DNA of 64,000 bases from NCBI GenBank assembly GCA_938082375.1, contig CALKCJ010000026.1:62001-126000 (forward strand), in the 5' to 3' direction. Under the pieces are notes generated by a model. It did not search any database. It was not told the origin of the DNA and saw only the letters and a program-made list of their open reading frames with translations. Shown here in pieces: positions 16,784-27,789 of the stretch. Within the stretch, counting starts at the first letter, position 1; every line of letters begins with the position of its first letter. The position numbers and the translations under genes are program-made. This DNA comes from an uncultured Thermomicrobiaceae bacterium (GTDB lineage: Bacteria > Chloroflexota > Chloroflexia > Thermomicrobiales > Thermomicrobiaceae).

Positions 16784-18613
16784 TCAGCCTTGCTTTTCTT
16801 CCTCGGGCAGCACCACGCGAATGTGCAGCTCGCGGAGTTGCTGCTCGTCGATCGGTGCCGGTGCGCCAAACATCAGATCCTGGGCGCGCTGGTTCTTGGG
16901 GAAGGCAATGACCTCGCGAATCGTCTCTTCTCCGGCCAGGATCATGACCGTGCGGTCGAGGCCAGGCGCCATGCCGCCGTGAGGCGGTGCGCCGTACTCG
17001 AAGGCGCGCAGCAGGTGGCCGAAACGGCGATCGATTTCCGCGTCGTCGTAACCCATGATCCGGAAGATGGCGTTCTGCACCTCTCGACGGTGAATCCGGA
17101 TACTGCCCGTGCCTAGCTCCAGTCCGTCGGCCACGAGATCGTAGGCTTTCGCTCGTACCCGGCCGGGATCCGTCTCCAGGAACGGCACGTCTTCATCGAT
17201 CGGCGCGGTGAACGGGTGATGCATTGCCTCCCAGCGCTGCTCCTCGGCATTCCACTCGAAGAGCGGAGGATCGACGACCCAGCAGAAGGCATGGACGCCG
17301 GTGTCGACAAGCCCCAGCTCGTGGCCGAGGTGGCTTCTCAGCCGGCCCAGCACGTTGGTTGCCACGTCAACCTGGTCGGCCACAAGGAGGAGAAGATCTC
17401 CCGGCTTGCCACCAAAACGAGCGGCGATCCCGCAGAGCTCCTCGCTACTCAGGAACTTCGCAACCGGAGACCGGGCGGTCAGCTCACCCGCATCGTGCTG
17501 TAAGGCAAGCCAGACCAGCCCCCGGGCGCCAAAGCTGCGCGCCAGCTCGGTGAGCTCATCGGTCTGACGGCGCGAGGCGCTCGCCATGCCCGGCGCGACC
17601 AGGCCGCGAACGACGCCCCCCTCCTCGACGGCGCGGGCGAAGACGGTGAACTGACTGCCGGCGACGAGGTCAGTCACGTCGCCGATCTCTAGGCCGAACC
17701 GCAGATCCGGCTTGTCACTCCCGTAGCGCGCCATCGACTCGGCGAAGGTCAGGCGCGGGAACGGCTTTTGGAGGATCGGCTTGCTCGAGAACCGCTCGAA
17801 GAGCTCGGTGTAGAGGCCCTCGATCAGAACCAGGATGTCCTCGACGTCGACGAACGACATCTCGAGGTCGAGCTGGGTGAACTCCGGTTGGCGATCGGCA
17901 CGCAAGTCCTCGTCACGCATGCAGCGCGCGATCTGGTAGTAACGGTCGAAGCCGGCGACCATTAAGAGCTGCTTGAGCTGCTGCGGTGACTGGGGCAGCG
18001 CGTAGAAGTGCCCAGGGAAGAGCCGGCTGGGCACGACGTAATCGCGGGCTCCCTCGGGTGTGCTCTTGATCAGCATCGGCGTCTCGACTTCGATGAAGTC
18101 GCGCTCGTCGAGGTACTGACGGATGAAGCGCATCACCTGGTGGCGCAGCATCAGGTTGCGCTGCATGCGCTCGCGCCGCAGGTCGAGGTAGCGGAACTCG
18201 AGCCGTAGCGACTCGTCGACCTCGGTCTCCTCGTGGATCGGGAAGGGAAGCGGCTTGGAAGGGTTGAGGATCTCGATCCGCTCGGCCAGTACCTCGATCT
18301 CGCCGGTCGGCAAGGCCGAATTGACGGTCCCCTCAGGCCGGGCCACCACGCGGCCGGTCACCGCCAGCACGTACTCGCCGCGGACGCGCTCGGCGATGGC
18401 GTGCGCGTCCGGCGAATGCGCCGGGTTGGCGACCACCTGGGTGATGCCGTAGCGGTCGCGCAAATCGAGGAAGATCAAGCCGCCGTGGTCGCGCCGCCGG
18501 TTCACCCAGCCCTTGAGTGTTACGAGGCGGCCGACATCGCCGAGCCGGAGCTCTCCGCAGGTGGTGTGGGCGCGGGCACCGGGCCTTCGCACCGTCGTTG
18601 GGGATTCCGCCAT
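16784..18613 (-). CDS. aspS: aspartyl-tRNA synthetase (bacterial type)
   Basis: A 609-residue class II synthetase that charges tRNA-Asp in the cytoplasm. It has an N-terminal OB-fold anticodon-binding domain ([20 protein letters not shown]), class II motif 2 around residue 220, a bacterial GAD insertion in the middle, and motif 3 near the C-terminus ([13 protein letters not shown]). The length is normal for the bacterial type. The ATG at 18613 follows GGAGAGGGTGACAGT; a longer in-frame start at 18661 has no such support and would add unrelated residues. The mazG-like gene lies just upstream on the same strand. Whether it also charges tRNA-Asn cannot be decided from this sequence. Confidence 0.96.
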   Translation of the reverse strand: MAESPTTVRRPGARAHTTCGELRLGDVGRLVTLKGWVNRRRDHGGLIFLDLRDRYGITQVVANPAHSPDAHAIAERVRGEYVLAVTGRVVARPEGTVNSALPTGEIEVLAERIEILNPSKPLPFPIHEETEVDESLRLEFRYLDLRRERMQRNLMLRHQVMRFIRQYLDERDFIEVETPMLIKSTPEGARDYVVPSRLFPGHFYALPQSPQQLKQLLMVAGFDRYYQIARCMRDEDLRADRQPEFTQLDLEMSFVDVEDILVLIEGLYTELFERFSSKPILQKPFPRLTFAESMARYGSDKPDLRFGLEIGDVTDLVAGSQFTVFARAVEEGGVVRGLVAPGMASASRRQTDELTELARSFGARGLVWLALQHDAGELTARSPVAKFLSSEELCGIAARFGGKPGDLLLLVADQVDVATNVLGRLRSHLGHELGLVDTGVHAFCWVVDPPLFEWNAEEQRWEAMHHPFTAPIDEDVPFLETDPGRVRAKAYDLVADGLELGTGSIRIHRREVQNAIFRIMGYDDAEIDRRFGHLLRAFEYGAPPHGGMAPGLDRTVMILAGEETIREVIAFPKNQRAQDLMFGAPAPIDEQQLRELHIRVVLPEEEKQG

Positions 18614-18664
18614 ACTGTCACCCTCTCCTCGAACCCAGTTCGTTCCCCAGGAGTGTTGCACAGG

Positions 18665-20055
18665 TCAGCTGCCCTCCACAGAGGATCCGTGATCGCGCAA
18701 GCGCCCTTCCAGGGCCAACGTCCACCGGCGCAGGGCCTGCTCGGCGTCGAGGCCAGCCTCCTGTGCCAAGGCGCAGAGCGCTGCCAGTGCGACCGCGAGC
18801 CTGTCCTCGGTCACGTGGCCGTCCGCGAGTACGGATCGCCAGTAGGCCAGCGTGTCTGAAGGGATCGCTTCGTGACCGTGCCGACGCGCCCGCCGTATCA
18901 GTGTCTGGGCCCGCGCCAGAGCGGGCATCGCTGCCGGTATGCGTCCCAGCGGGTGTTCCTCGGCTTCCCCGCGCTCGGCTCGCTCCGCCTGCTTGATCCG
19001 CTCCCAGTTCGCCAGGACGGCTCCCGCCGTCTCCGCTATGACATCGCCGAAGACGTGGGGGTGTCGCCGCACCAGCTTGCGGATTTCGTGGCCCGCGACC
19101 TCCTCCAGAGTGAAGTCGCCCGCTTCCTCGGCGATCTGGGCGTGCATCAGCGCCTGGAGCAGGTAGTCGCCCAGCTCGTCGCGCAGCGCCTCGGAGTCGC
19201 CAGACTCGATGGCGTCGGCGACCTCATAGGTCTCCTCGATGAGGTGGCGAAGGAGCGTCCGGTGGGTCTGCTCTCGATCCCAGGGGCACCCACCGGGCGC
19301 GCGCAGGCGTGCCACGATCTGCTGCAGGGCATCGACCGTCTGTGCCCGCTCGACCGGCACTGGAGGCAGGTATAGGGCAGTCACATGGTCGACTTCCCGG
19401 TGGTCGAGCTCGTAGAGTGAGATCTGCCTGGCAGCCTCCTTGGCGGTTCCGGCTGCCTGGATCAGCGTCACCGGCCAGTCCTCGGGGTAAAGCCGGAACA
19501 GCGCCAGCTTGACGTCGCCAGCGATCAGCCGGCTAGAGATCTGGCCGACCAGCGCTGGCCGGAGCGGCGACAACGGCCAGCTCCCGGCGGAGAACGGCTG
19601 ACGCTCGAGGCTGACGACAAGTTCCAGCGCGTCCACCAACTGGAGGTTCTCACTCAGCGCGTCGACCCCGAGGAGCGGCAACGCCACATCGACGAAGCTC
19701 AGCCCGGGCACGATGTGCACGCTCAGGCCCCGTTTGGGAGCCTGCTCTCGGATGAGGCGTGTCGTCGTCTCGCCGACCAGCGGGTGTCCTGGCACGGCAT
19801 AGACCAGTGGCCCGTGCGCTGCTTCGCTGAGCAGCGACTCGACGATCCCCTGGTAGACCTCCTCGAAACGGTTCGCTCGCTCGTAGAACGCGTCGAAGGA
19901 GGGCCAAGCGCTGGCTTCGGGGAGCTCGTCCACAGTCGGATGGTGGCGCGTCCGCAGGAAGACTCGACCTGTCCGCAGGGCCTCACGGGCCTCTGAGGTG
20001 AGGAGGCCGGCTCGTCCCGGGCCCAACCCGACGATCGTGATGTCTGCGGTTGCGC

Positions 20056-20059
<4 letters not shown>
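18665..20059 (-). CDS. mazG: tetrapyrrole methylase-domain / MazG nucleoside triphosphate pyrophosphohydrolase fusion
   Basis: A 464-residue two-domain protein of the B. subtilis YabN type. Residues 1 to about 205 form a tetrapyrrole (SAM-dependent) methylase-like fold starting [15 protein letters not shown], with [10 protein letters not shown] later. Residues about 235-345 are MazG, with [25 protein letters not shown] as its start (key residues CPWDREQTH, the EET metal site, and DELGD further on). MazG hydrolyses (d)NTPs to monophosphates and may clear damaged nucleotides. A C-terminal extension of about 100 residues is helical. The ATG at 20059 overlaps the lepA stop by four bases. Confidence 0.9.
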
Positions 20060-21888
<1,829 letters not shown>

Positions 21889-21927
21889 TGCGTCCTTCGA
21901 ACACGGCGCGTTCGGTTTCACCGTGCA

Positions 21928-21933
21928 AGTATA
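21928..21933 (-). promoter_or_regulatory. -10 element upstream of lepA
   Basis: TATACT on the minus strand, about 40 bases before the lepA ATG in the only gap between murJ and lepA. No good -35 is seen at the right distance. It would drive the lepA-mazG pair and possibly aspS. Confidence 0.35.
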
Positions 21934-21949
21934 GCTGTCGCGCCGGCGC

Positions 21950-23578
21950 TCAGTCCGGGCTACTAAAGGGGGTTCGCCTCCTGCCTCTGAGGCGTTGCAG
22001 GAACTGGTGCGGCTCGGCGACGCCGAGGCTCCGAGCGGTGACGAAATAGCAAGCGGCAACAGTGAGCAGAGTATAGGCGAAGGCGAGAAGCTGGCTAAGG
22101 GAACGGCCGGCGGTCGGGTCGGTGGCACGTGCCAGCGGGCCGGCCAGCCACCAGCCGGCAAGGGCCATCGCCGCGCCGGCCGCCAGCATCCGCGCTAGCG
22201 ATCCGAAGAGCCCGGTTCCGAGACCGACGAGGCGGCGACGCAGCACCAGGAGAAGAATTGCCATCTCCAGGGTAGTGGTGAGCGAGAGGCTGAGCGCTAA
22301 CCCGCGATGGCCGAGGGAGGGCGTCAACAGCCAGCTCAGCGCGATGTTGGCGGCGATGGTGGTGACTGCCGCTAGCACCGGCGTTAGCGTATCCTGCATG
22401 GCGTAGTAGACGCGGGTGACGGCCTCGACGACGGCGAAGGCGACCAGGCCGAGGGCGAAGTAGCCGAGCGCGGCGGCGACCAGTTCGGTCGAGGTCGCCG
22501 AGAAGGCGCCGAACTGGAACAAGACCTGCACGATGCTGGTGCGGAACAGGAGCAACCCGAGTGTCGCCGGGATGGTCAGGAAGAGCAGCGGGGAGAGCGC
22601 CTGCTGGAACGTCCGACTCATACCAGAAAGATCGCCCACGGCAAACTGGCGAGCCATCAGCGGGAAGATCACGGTCGAGAGGCTGAGCGCGAGCACGCCG
22701 TGCGGCAGCATGAAGAGCTGGAAGGCGTAGTTCAGCGCGGAGACGTGGCGCTCACCGAGCCGGGATGCGAAGTTCGTCATCACGATCATGTTAACCTGGA
22801 AGGCGGCCTGTCCCAGGATGCGCGGCGCCATCAAGCGGCCGACCTGGCCCAGCCCCTCGGTGCGGAGATCCAGGGTGGGAACGAATCGCCAGCCGCGCCG
22901 CAGCAGGTCGAGGAACTGAATCCCGGCATGGCCGAGCGCGCCGCCGATGACGCCGATCGCCAGACCGAACGGCCCGTAGGAGGGGGCCAGGAAGAGCGCG
23001 CCCAGGATGATGCCGAGGTTGTAGAGCACCGGCGCGAAGGCAGCGACCGCGAAGGCGTTCTGCGCCTCGAGCATGCCTTTCCCGGCCGCCCCGAGGCCGA
23101 GGAGGAGCGGGGAGAGCAGGAGCAGGCGGGTGAGGTCGGCTGCGAGATCCTGCTGCGGCGGGGCGAGGCCGGGGGCAACCAGCGTACGGATCAGCCAGCC
23201 AGCGAGCAGAAAAGTGAGCAGCGAAGCGACTGCGAGCACGACGAGCGCCAGCGTGAGGACAGTGTTGGCGAGTCGCCAGGCGCGCGCATGGTCCCCGCGA
23301 GCGAGCAACCCGCCGAAGACAGGGATGAACGCCGAGCCGAAGGCGCCGCTCATCACCACGAGGAAGAGGAGATCGGGGATACGAAAAGCCGCCACGTAGG
23401 CGTCGTAGTCGGGGCCGGTACCGAAGCGGGCTGCGATCAGGATCTCGCGGATCAGGCCGAGCATGCGGCTCAGCACGAAGGCAGCCGCGACGATGGCGGC
23501 GTTCGCGCCCACGCCGCGAGCCGTGTCTCTCTCGATGCTGGTCAACTCCTGGGTCTGCCCAGGCGTCGCGTCGCTCAC
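21950..23578 (-). CDS. murJ: lipid II flippase MurJ (MviN family)
   Basis: A 542-residue polytopic membrane protein of the MOP superfamily with about 14 membrane helices. The N-terminal segment is the typical MurJ signature ([29 protein letters not shown]; key residues SRxLGxxRE and FGxG) followed by [15 protein letters not shown]. It moves lipid-linked peptidoglycan precursor across the cytoplasmic membrane and would serve the FtsW/PBP pair at 38.6-41.5 kb. The start is a GTG at 23578. No Shine-Dalgarno sequence precedes it, and a -10-like box ends only seven bases upstream, so the message may be leaderless. Confidence 0.93.
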   Translation of the reverse strand: MSDATPGQTQELTSIERDTARGVGANAAIVAAAFVLSRMLGLIREILIAARFGTGPDYDAYVAAFRIPDLLFLVVMSGAFGSAFIPVFGGLLARGDHARAWRLANTVLTLALVVLAVASLLTFLLAGWLIRTLVAPGLAPPQQDLAADLTRLLLLSPLLLGLGAAGKGMLEAQNAFAVAAFAPVLYNLGIILGALFLAPSYGPFGLAIGVIGGALGHAGIQFLDLLRRGWRFVPTLDLRTEGLGQVGRLMAPRILGQAAFQVNMIVMTNFASRLGERHVSALNYAFQLFMLPHGVLALSLSTVIFPLMARQFAVGDLSGMSRTFQQALSPLLFLTIPATLGLLLFRTSIVQVLFQFGAFSATSTELVAAALGYFALGLVAFAVVEAVTRVYYAMQDTLTPVLAAVTTIAANIALSWLLTPSLGHRGLALSLSLTTTLEMAILLLVLRRRLVGLGTGLFGSLARMLAAGAAMALAGWWLAGPLARATDPTAGRSLSQLLAFAYTLLTVAACYFVTARSLGVAEPHQFLQRLRGRRRTPFSSPD

Positions 23579-23585
23579 AGGCCGA

Positions 23586-23591
23586 ATTGTA
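23586..23591 (-). promoter_or_regulatory. -10 element placed for a leaderless murJ transcript
   Basis: TACAAT on the minus strand, seven bases before the GTG start of murJ. A start of transcription six or seven bases downstream would coincide with the start codon. No clear -35 is present, so confidence is low. Confidence 0.35.
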
Positions 23592-23750
23592 GGAGATGAG
23601 CAGCGGGCTGCTGGTGGCGGTGCTCACGATGCCGCCGAAGGCCCGAAGGGTTGGAGAGCCGAGGGCCGCGTGACAGGCGACCAGAAACGTGTCATTGTTA
23701 CCTTCGCTGGGAGGTGGGCAGCTCGCGACCAGGGCCGGACACCACATACC

Positions 23751-24080
23751 CTAAGGGCGAGATTTGGGCAGTTTGTAAACGATATTACCGATTTGAAGCC
23801 GTTTCGGGTCTGGGAGGCCGCTTGCGCCCAGGGTACTGTCACTTCGGACGTACTGGTGGGCTAACACAAGAGGCTTGCCCTGTCGATCGAAGTAGTAGAC
23901 CATCTGGCTCATGCTACAGTGTTCGGTGTGGCTCGGGTTACTCACATGACGAGGCTTGCCTTTCGGACAAGGAGTGAGTTCGCCGCGCTGGATTCGATCG
24001 AGAAGGCTGTGATTCTTGAAGAGTTCACGCATTTCTTCCTCAGTGACGCGCTTCACTTCCAGAAAGGAGGGAGATTCCAT
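23751..24080 (-). CDS. small protein of unknown function, divergent from a colicin-immunity-like gene
   Basis: A 109-residue protein. It has an acidic N-terminal helix (EVTEEEMRELF-like, after FLEVKR) and a C-terminal half with VYYFDRQGKPLVLAHQYVRSDSTLGASGLPDPKRL; the key residues are the TLGxSGxPDPKRL block, which I associate only loosely with uncharacterised small bacterial proteins. The ATG at 24080 has GAGAGGAG at a spacing of eight, a good site, and it shares the palindrome CATG with the start of the plus-strand gene. The local base composition is clearly less GC-rich than the surroundings. A toxin role opposite an immunity-like partner is possible but unproven. Confidence 0.5.
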   Translation of the reverse strand: MESPSFLEVKRVTEEEMRELFKNHSLLDRIQRGELTPCPKGKPRHVSNPSHTEHCSMSQMVYYFDRQGKPLVLAHQYVRSDSTLGASGLPDPKRLQIGNIVYKLPKSRP

Positions 24081-24447
24081 GACTGTCGCTCCTCTCGTGA
24101 GCAAGCTGACCCAAATCGCTAGCGCATATCTCGATGGCCAGCTCTCTTTCGACGAGTTCGAGAGCGAGTTCATTCGTATTACCTGGCCTGCGCATCCGAT
24201 CTTCGACGAGTCGCTCCAGGAACTTGTCTTGAATATCGACGCGGCTATCGTTCGATATCATGAGGATATCCTGAACGAAGAGGAACTTCGCCGCGAACTG
24301 GCATCGCTTATTCGGCAATTGCAGGTGAGTGTGGATAATGATTCCGTTACTAGGACGCACACTGCTACAACGGCATCAACTACGCATAGCCCCGAGAAGG
24401 TAAGCGCGTGGCCTGGTATTGTAACAGCAGGGGCACCCGCGTCATGA
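24079..24447 (+). CDS. small acidic helical protein resembling colicin-immunity family proteins
   Basis: A 122-residue protein whose first 80 residues look like bacterial self-protective colicin-like immunity proteins (PF09204 type): an opening helix, then YLDGQLSFDEFESEFI, a middle helix NIDAAIVRYHED and a closing LNEEELRRELASLI. The final 40 residues are low-complexity (Thr, Ser, Ala) and overlap the convergent gene, so the true end may differ. The ATG at 24079 has AGAAAGGAGG ten bases upstream, one of the best ribosome binding sites in the window; that sequence lies inside the opposite gene. The assignment is by eye and uncertain. Confidence 0.5.
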   Translation: MTVAPLVSKLTQIASAYLDGQLSFDEFESEFIRITWPAHPIFDESLQELVLNIDAAIVRYHEDILNEEELRRELASLIRQLQVSVDNDSVTRTHTATTASTTHSPEKVSAWPGIVTAGAPAS

Positions 24448-24835
24448 GCCTGCTGTCGAGCAGCACGTCGAACCAGTAGAGCCCAGGCTGTTCGGTATCG
24501 AGTTGAAAGTTCAGGATGAGATTGACCGGGCTACTCGGCGCGTCGAAATGGACGGTAAATTCTAGGGGCTCGCGCTTGAGACCAGATGGCTCTTCCGTCT
24601 GAACTTGAACCCTGGCGCTCCCACGAGCTTCTCCGGGAATGAGCGAGATCAGGAGAGCAAAAGGAACCGTGGTCTTAGGGATACTCTGTGGCGCATCAGG
24701 TCCCGTTGCGGCGACGATAAAGCGCTCGAAGATCCGAATAGCGCTGAGCACGTTGTCCTTCTCTTCGAGCACGCGCTCGCACATAAGCGCACATCGTAGA
24801 TAGGGGCCTCCCTGAAGAGGCGCGTCAGTGGACAT
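24380..24835 (-). CDS. conserved hypothetical protein (DUF6941-like)
   Basis: A 151-residue cytoplasmic protein beginning shortly before PYLRCALMCERVLEEKDNVLSAI, followed by a strand-rich body (FTVHFDAPSSPVNLILNFQL and GLYWFDVLLDSRLMTRVPL). The pattern of an N-terminal Cys-Glu helix and a beta-sandwich-like remainder recalls the uncharacterised DUF6941 family; function is unknown. The start is taken as the ATG at 24835, from which the homologous part begins; an in-frame extension upstream is unrelated. It is convergent with the immunity-like gene (68-base overlap of predicted ends). Confidence 0.5.
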   Translation of the reverse strand: MSTDAPLQGGPYLRCALMCERVLEEKDNVLSAIRIFERFIVAATGPDAPQSIPKTTVPFALLISLIPGEARGSARVQVQTEEPSGLKREPLEFTVHFDAPSSPVNLILNFQLDTEQPGLYWFDVLLDSRLMTRVPLLLQYQATRLPSRGYA

Positions 24836-25299
24836 CGGCCGCGCTCCCCGATTCTCATGACCACTACATAAGGATCGGCAATAAACCGCGCACGGGAGCA
24901 CTAGGCAGCCCTCTACCGATGAACCATACCTACCACCTAGCACGAACCGTCACCGCCGAATCCCTAGAAGTGGACAATGTTGCTCAACGTCACCCAAGAC
25001 CAACGGGTGACCTCGTTTTCAAGAGTGGCACATTTCTTTGGAATCATCTGCGCGGCTGGGACGAGTGCTCAAGGGATTACAGTGGAGTCGGGTGACTTCC
25101 TCCAGTCTTCGGTAGCTGAGGTGACACGTTTGCCGGACGAGCGGCCGCCGGATGGAGGGCAGCGGCTGCTCAAGGTGGCCGATGGCATCCTCGCCCCCTC
25201 CGACTCCTCAGCCGAGAAGGAGGGCGCGGTCTATCGCCATACCCGGATTCTGCAGTAGCTCCACGATCCTCGCGCTGCGGCTACGCCACGTGCGGCTCG

Positions 25300-25357
25300 G
25301 CTAACGGCGGCGATTGGCGGAGAAGCCTGGCGCTCGGGCTCAGCCTTGGCCGTTAGC
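25300..25357. repeat. inverted repeat with 9-base arms upstream of rpsT
   Basis: GCTAACGGC at 25300-25308 and GCCGTTAGC at 25349-25357 are perfect inverted arms around a 40-base GC-rich loop that can form smaller hairpins. It lies upstream of the rpsT promoter, so it is not part of the rpsT leader. It may be a terminator or a small structured RNA; there is no T-run. Confidence 0.4.
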
Positions 25358-25402
25358 TGCGCTGGCTTACCGTTGGTGGACATTAGCCCCGATCCGCGAC
25401 GT

Positions 25403-25432
25403 TTGCTGTGATCGATGCCGATCTGGTAGGAT
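25403..25432 (+). promoter_or_regulatory. promoter of rpsT
   Basis: TTGCTG at 25403-25408 and TAGGAT at 25427-25432 with an 18-base spacer. It would give a leader of about 55 bases before the TTG start of rpsT. Confidence 0.5.
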
Positions 25433-25492
25433 GGATCGGTGAACTTGCTCGCGTCTGTGCGTGCGTGGCAGCAGATGGGGAGGTAGTGAGCT

Positions 25493-25783
25493 TTGCCGCA
25501 TACAAAGTCAGCCGCAAAGCGTGCCAGGCAGGCCGAGAAACGCCGGCTGCGTAACCGCGTGTACCGCTCGGCCGCTCGTACGTACATCAAGAAGGCCGAA
25601 AAGCTGATGGCGGCAGGCGATCTCGAGGCAGCCGCCCGCGCGATCGGCGATGCGATCAGCACGCTCGACCGGGCTGCGATCAAGGGGATCATTCACAAGA
25701 ACAACGCTGCCCGGCGCAAGTCACGCCTGATGAAGAAGTTCAACCGGCTGGTCAAGGTGCGACTGGAAGCGGCGCAGACCTAG
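25493..25783 (+). CDS. rpsT: ribosomal protein S20
   Basis: A 96-residue basic helical protein with the S20 pattern: [20 protein letters not shown] at the N-terminus and [20 protein letters not shown] at the C-terminus (key runs AAKRxRQ and [10 protein letters not shown]). It binds 16S rRNA in the 30S subunit. The start codon is TTG, with GGGGAGG nine bases upstream. E. coli rpsT also starts with UUG, and its translation is autoregulated, so a similar weak start may be functional here. The stop overlaps the stop of the convergent holA gene by three bases. Confidence 0.95.
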   Translation: MPHTKSAAKRARQAEKRRLRNRVYRSAARTYIKKAEKLMAAGDLEAAARAIGDAISTLDRAAIKGIIHKNNAARRKSRLMKKFNRLVKVRLEAAQT

Positions 25784-26847
25784 GAGCGGTTCTGGTTCGA
25801 CTTCGAGGCGCGACGAGATGAACTCGTCGCGCTGTTTCGTGTTGCCAAGAGCTGAGCCAGGCGCTGTACAAGAGCCGGGAGGCTGTCCGCGAGGTCAGCC
25901 TGGCCGAGTTTGACCGCGGCATCGAGGTGGCGCAGCCAGCCAAGCGCCTCCGCGACGGCGGTGCGGTCGAGCCCCAAGGCAGCTCGCTGGGCCCGCCGGA
26001 GGCGTCCCTCGCTGAGTCCGGTCTTCGCCGCGATTTGTTCGATCGGTTCTCCCGGAGCGCCCACGAGTGCCGCGTAGGGCTCGTAGTGGCCGACGAGCTG
26101 GCCGAGCACCACTTCCGGTTGGATTCCCCGCGCCAGCGCGCGCTCCAGCTCCCTGATCGCAGCTTCCTCGTCTCCCTTGGCGAGCGCCTCGGCCAGCGCC
26201 CAGTCGTCTCCGGCGTCCTCGCTCATTACGAGCTGACTAACTAGCTCACTCGTAATGACGCCTGCTGGGAGTGCGGCGACGGCCAGTTTCGCGAGTTCCT
26301 GATCCAGCCGGTAGAGATCGGGTGGCAGGTCGTCGCCGCGAGCCGGGCGCTGCCAGGTCGCAGGAAAGAGCGCCTCCAGCAGCCGCGTCGCAACCCGGCG
26401 ATCGAGCGAGCTGCCATGCCGGCGAGCGCGCTCGACCGTCCACTCCACGAGCTCAGGGCCGCGCGGCGTCGCGTGCTGCTGCACGACGGCATCCGGAACC
26501 GCTCTCTGGATCGCACGCGCGAGGCCAGAGTCGAGCGCGCGCTCGACCAGCACCAGAACGGTAGACTCCGGGAGTTCGTGCAAGAACTCCGCCAGAGGTG
26601 CTGCCAGCGTCGCAGCCTGTCGACCTGAGCGCTGGCCAACGGTCGAGACTACGAGGTCGTAGACGATCACCAACCTGGGGGAGCCGAAGAAGCCGGGAGA
26701 GAGGCAAGCAACGCGAACCACCTCGATGCCGTCACCGGGCATCGAGAAGATGCTGGTCGCGAATCCGTCCGGATCGTACTGGGCGCGCAGCTGGCGCACG
26801 CGCTCGTCGATCGCCAGCCGGTTGTCGCCGCAGAGGACGATGAGCAC
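25780..26847 (-). CDS. holA: DNA polymerase III delta subunit
   Basis: A 355-residue clamp-loader subunit. The opening [20 protein letters not shown] and the later [14 protein letters not shown] are typical of the N-terminal AAA-like domain of HolA, which lacks a working ATP site. The C-terminal collar domain follows ([25 protein letters not shown] region; key residues AIRELxxALxxG and LxxQL). HolA opens the beta clamp during loading onto primed DNA and works with DnaE, also encoded in this window. The ATG at 26847 has GGAG upstream. The roughly 215-base gap to the divergent M23 gene should contain both promoters, but none is clear. Confidence 0.92.
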   Translation of the reverse strand: MLIVLCGDNRLAIDERVRQLRAQYDPDGFATSIFSMPGDGIEVVRVACLSPGFFGSPRLVIVYDLVVSTVGQRSGRQAATLAAPLAEFLHELPESTVLVLVERALDSGLARAIQRAVPDAVVQQHATPRGPELVEWTVERARRHGSSLDRRVATRLLEALFPATWQRPARGDDLPPDLYRLDQELAKLAVAALPAGVITSELVSQLVMSEDAGDDWALAEALAKGDEEAAIRELERALARGIQPEVVLGQLVGHYEPYAALVGAPGEPIEQIAAKTGLSEGRLRRAQRAALGLDRTAVAEALGWLRHLDAAVKLGQADLADSLPALVQRLAQLLATRNSATSSSRRASKSNQNRS

Positions 26848-27062
26848 TCCGAGCTCTCCAGCTCTGTGCGACGACTACAGTGATCGTCGCCCCGTCCGCA
26901 CCCTCGGAAAAGAGGTGGAATCTCCTTGTTACCCTCGCCGCATGACGCCCGGGCCGCGGGGCAGTTCAATTCTAAGCCATGAAAGGGGCGGGCAAGCGCT
27001 CGTGCTGTGGTATGGTCTCTGGTGCTCGGATAATGCGGGTTCTCGACGGAGTCGGGGAGCAG

Positions 27063-27776
27063 ATGCGTCAGGTGCGTTGCCGTTGTGTAGCGCGAGCCGG
27101 CTTCCTCCTCACGTGGATCTGCCTTGGCGGCCTGATGGTATTGGGATCGGCGCAGCCAGCTTCTGCCCAGCGGCCGTTCGGGCTGCCCTTCACGTCGCAA
27201 GCCGGGCCGTCGACCTGGTTCGTGACCCAGTTCTACGGCAACACGGTGTGGGCCTACCGCAACCGTGAAGATCTGTACAGCGCAGGGCAGGGCCTGCACT
27301 TCGGTGTCGACTTTGCCGCTCCCTGCGGCACCCCGGTAGTCGCGATCGGGGACGGCGTGGTCGTCGCCGTCGATGGGCCATACGGTTCTGCGCCGCACAA
27401 CGTGGTCATCGAGCACCCGAACGGCTACCGGTCGCTCTACGGGCATCTCGGCCAGCGCTCTCCGCTGGTTGCTGGCCAGCGCGTGCGGCGAGGCGACTCG
27501 GTCGGCGTGGTCGGTGACCCGGCTAGTCCGGCGTGCGACCGCGCCCCACACCTGCATCTGGAGATCCGCGACCGTACCATGCGCCGGGCGTTCAACCCGG
27601 TGACCCTCATCGATGCCGACTGGCGACGAATCACGCTGGGCCTGGGAACCGAAGGGACGCAGTTTGCGCTCGCTTACGAGGAGCCCCAGCGGTGGCGTAC
27701 GCCGTGGGATCAGCCGGAGGTCAGGTTCGGTGGGTCAGTGCTGAACGCGTACCCTGACGCCTGGCCACCCCGGTAG
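27063..27776 (+). CDS. secreted M23-family metallopeptidase (LytM-like)
   Basis: A 237-residue protein with a signal peptide (positive start, hydrophobic core at residues 13-28, likely cleavage after ASA at 35). The M23 domain follows with zinc motifs HFGVDFAAPCG (H-x3-D) and HLHLE (H-x-H), and the GDGVV and YGHL segments typical of the family. M23 enzymes cut peptide cross-links in peptidoglycan outside the cell. Because it lacks obvious wall-binding repeats, its role may be in wall remodelling or spore- or division-linked processes. The ATG at 27063 is close behind GGGGAG; earlier in-frame starts would bury the signal peptide. It is followed after 13 bases by the lipoprotein gene. Confidence 0.85.
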   Translation: MRQVRCRCVARAGFLLTWICLGGLMVLGSAQPASAQRPFGLPFTSQAGPSTWFVTQFYGNTVWAYRNREDLYSAGQGLHFGVDFAAPCGTPVVAIGDGVVVAVDGPYGSAPHNVVIEHPNGYRSLYGHLGQRSPLVAGQRVRRGDSVGVVGDPASPACDRAPHLHLEIRDRTMRRAFNPVTLIDADWRRITLGLGTEGTQFALAYEEPQRWRTPWDQPEVRFGGSVLNAYPDAWPPR

Positions 27777-27789
27777 GCACGGATCCGAG

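Larger units (their letters stand above)
24836..25492. other. gap of about 650 bases without a supported gene
   Basis: A 93-codon open frame at 24977-25258 (plus strand) has no convincing ribosome binding site and no recognisable motif, so it is not called. What can be seen is a 9-base inverted repeat at 25300-25357 and the rpsT promoter at 25403-25432. No tRNA or known riboswitch pattern was found. Confidence 0.5.

Noticed and set aside
23579-23750. tRNA or small RNA gene in the gap after murJ
   Set aside because: No T-loop GTTCRANNC with matching acceptor arms was found here or elsewhere in the window's gaps.
24977-25258. 93-codon plus-strand open frame upstream of rpsT
   Set aside because: No good ribosome binding site and no motif; left as an unsupported frame within a gap.
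23579-25492. Mobile element or genomic island with integration machinery
   Set aside because: The composition is lower in GC and the genes are unusual, but there is no integrase, transposase, attachment repeat or tRNA target.
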